Source of the DNA: Defluviitaleaceae bacterium
GTDB lineage: Bacteria > Bacillota > Clostridia > Lachnospirales > WQUN01
Assembly (NCBI GenBank): GCA_009782245.1
Contig: WRKK01000188.1
Coordinates: 1 to 5,818, forward strand
Direction: 5' to 3'
DNA length: 5,818 bases
The first letter of the stretch is position 1. Every line of letters starts with the position of its first letter. This document shows positions 5,761 to 5,818 of this stretch, in pieces. The notes beneath the pieces were generated by a model. That model ran no database searches. It was not told where the DNA came from and saw only the letters and a list, made by a program, of their open reading frames with translations. A program made the position numbers and the translations under genes.

Positions 5761-5776
5761 GGACGGTCGCCCCTAC
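5749..5776. repeat. Right copy of the 28-bp inverted repeat with a 9-bp hairpin
   Basis: GGGCGACCG (5751-5759) pairs perfectly with CGGTCGCCC (5764-5772) around an AGGA loop. The 28-bp segment is inverted relative to 43-70 with one mismatch. Its 5' arm is identical to the start of the tandem units, so the array and the hairpin share one origin. It might act as a barrier to transcription leaving the sensor-cyclase operon, but no U tract follows. Confidence 0.8.
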
Positions 5777-5818
5777 AATATGCGTCCCCGCCTGCCTGTC
5801 GGCAGACAGGTAGGGGCG
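5768..5818. repeat. 51-bp GC-rich hairpin repeat, right copy
   Basis: Matches 1-51 in direct orientation at 48 of 51 positions. Its ends CGCCCCTAC and GTAGGGGCG are perfect inverted repeats, and the inner stem CCTGTC (5795-5800)/GACAGG (5805-5810) closes a GGCA loop. It shares its first five bases with the 3' arm of the neighbouring hairpin. The window ends at its last base, so anything beyond is unseen. Confidence 0.8.

Overview
The window reads as a piece of AT-rich bacterial chromosome, most likely from an anaerobic member of the Bacillota (Clostridia-like). This is an inference from the purine-rich GAGG-type ribosome binding sites, the TATAAT promoters with an extended -10 TG, the multidomain hybrid kinase typical of that group, and a PAS domain with a Cys-x9-Cys-x2-Cys-Pro pattern. 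No ribosomal RNA, tRNA or other taxonomic marker is present, so the assignment is tentative. Both window edges lie inside copies of the same GC-rich 51-bp repeat, which is what a contig broken at interspersed repeats would look like.

Layout. Positions 1-135 are repeat-derived and non-coding: a 51-bp hairpin repeat, a second perfect hairpin, and a possible decayed fragment of the same repeat. Positions 136-1780 (minus strand) hold a two-gene ABC exporter operon: a 217-aa ATPase followed, with a 23-nt overlap, by an ABC-2 type permease. The permease seems to have lost its last membrane helix where it meets the repeat DNA. Positions 1781-1955 are a divergent promoter region with a good sigma-A-type promoter on each strand. 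Positions 1956-4550 (plus) encode an 864-aa membrane hybrid sensor protein (2 TM, HAMP, PAS, HisKA-like, HATPase-like, REC, HPt, C-terminal helical tail). Positions 4547-5473 (plus) encode a 308-aa REC-GGDEF diguanylate cyclase whose start codon overlaps the sensor stop codon (ATGA). Positions 5474-5818 have no gene: about 50 nt of unremarkable spacer, then about 10 copies of a 22-23-nt tandem repeat that runs directly into a perfect hairpin and the second 51-bp repeat.

How it works together. The sensor and the cyclase form a translationally coupled pair that by domain content should be a phosphorelay controlling cyclic di-GMP. A cytoplasmic PAS domain, possibly redox- or metal-sensing through its cysteines, would signal through REC and HPt to the REC of the cyclase. 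The most notable observation is that the kinase core is degenerate. The H-box histidine is a glutamine (Q292), the proline is lost, and the ATP-lid/G2 box reads QTRLGL instead of GTGLGL. In contrast the REC aspartate D586, the HPt histidine H733, and the cyclase GGEEF motif and I-site are all intact. The sensor may therefore be a pseudokinase scaffold fed by another kinase, or may use the displaced histidine H295. The ABC operon is divergently transcribed from the neighbouring promoter and its substrate cannot be told from the sequence.
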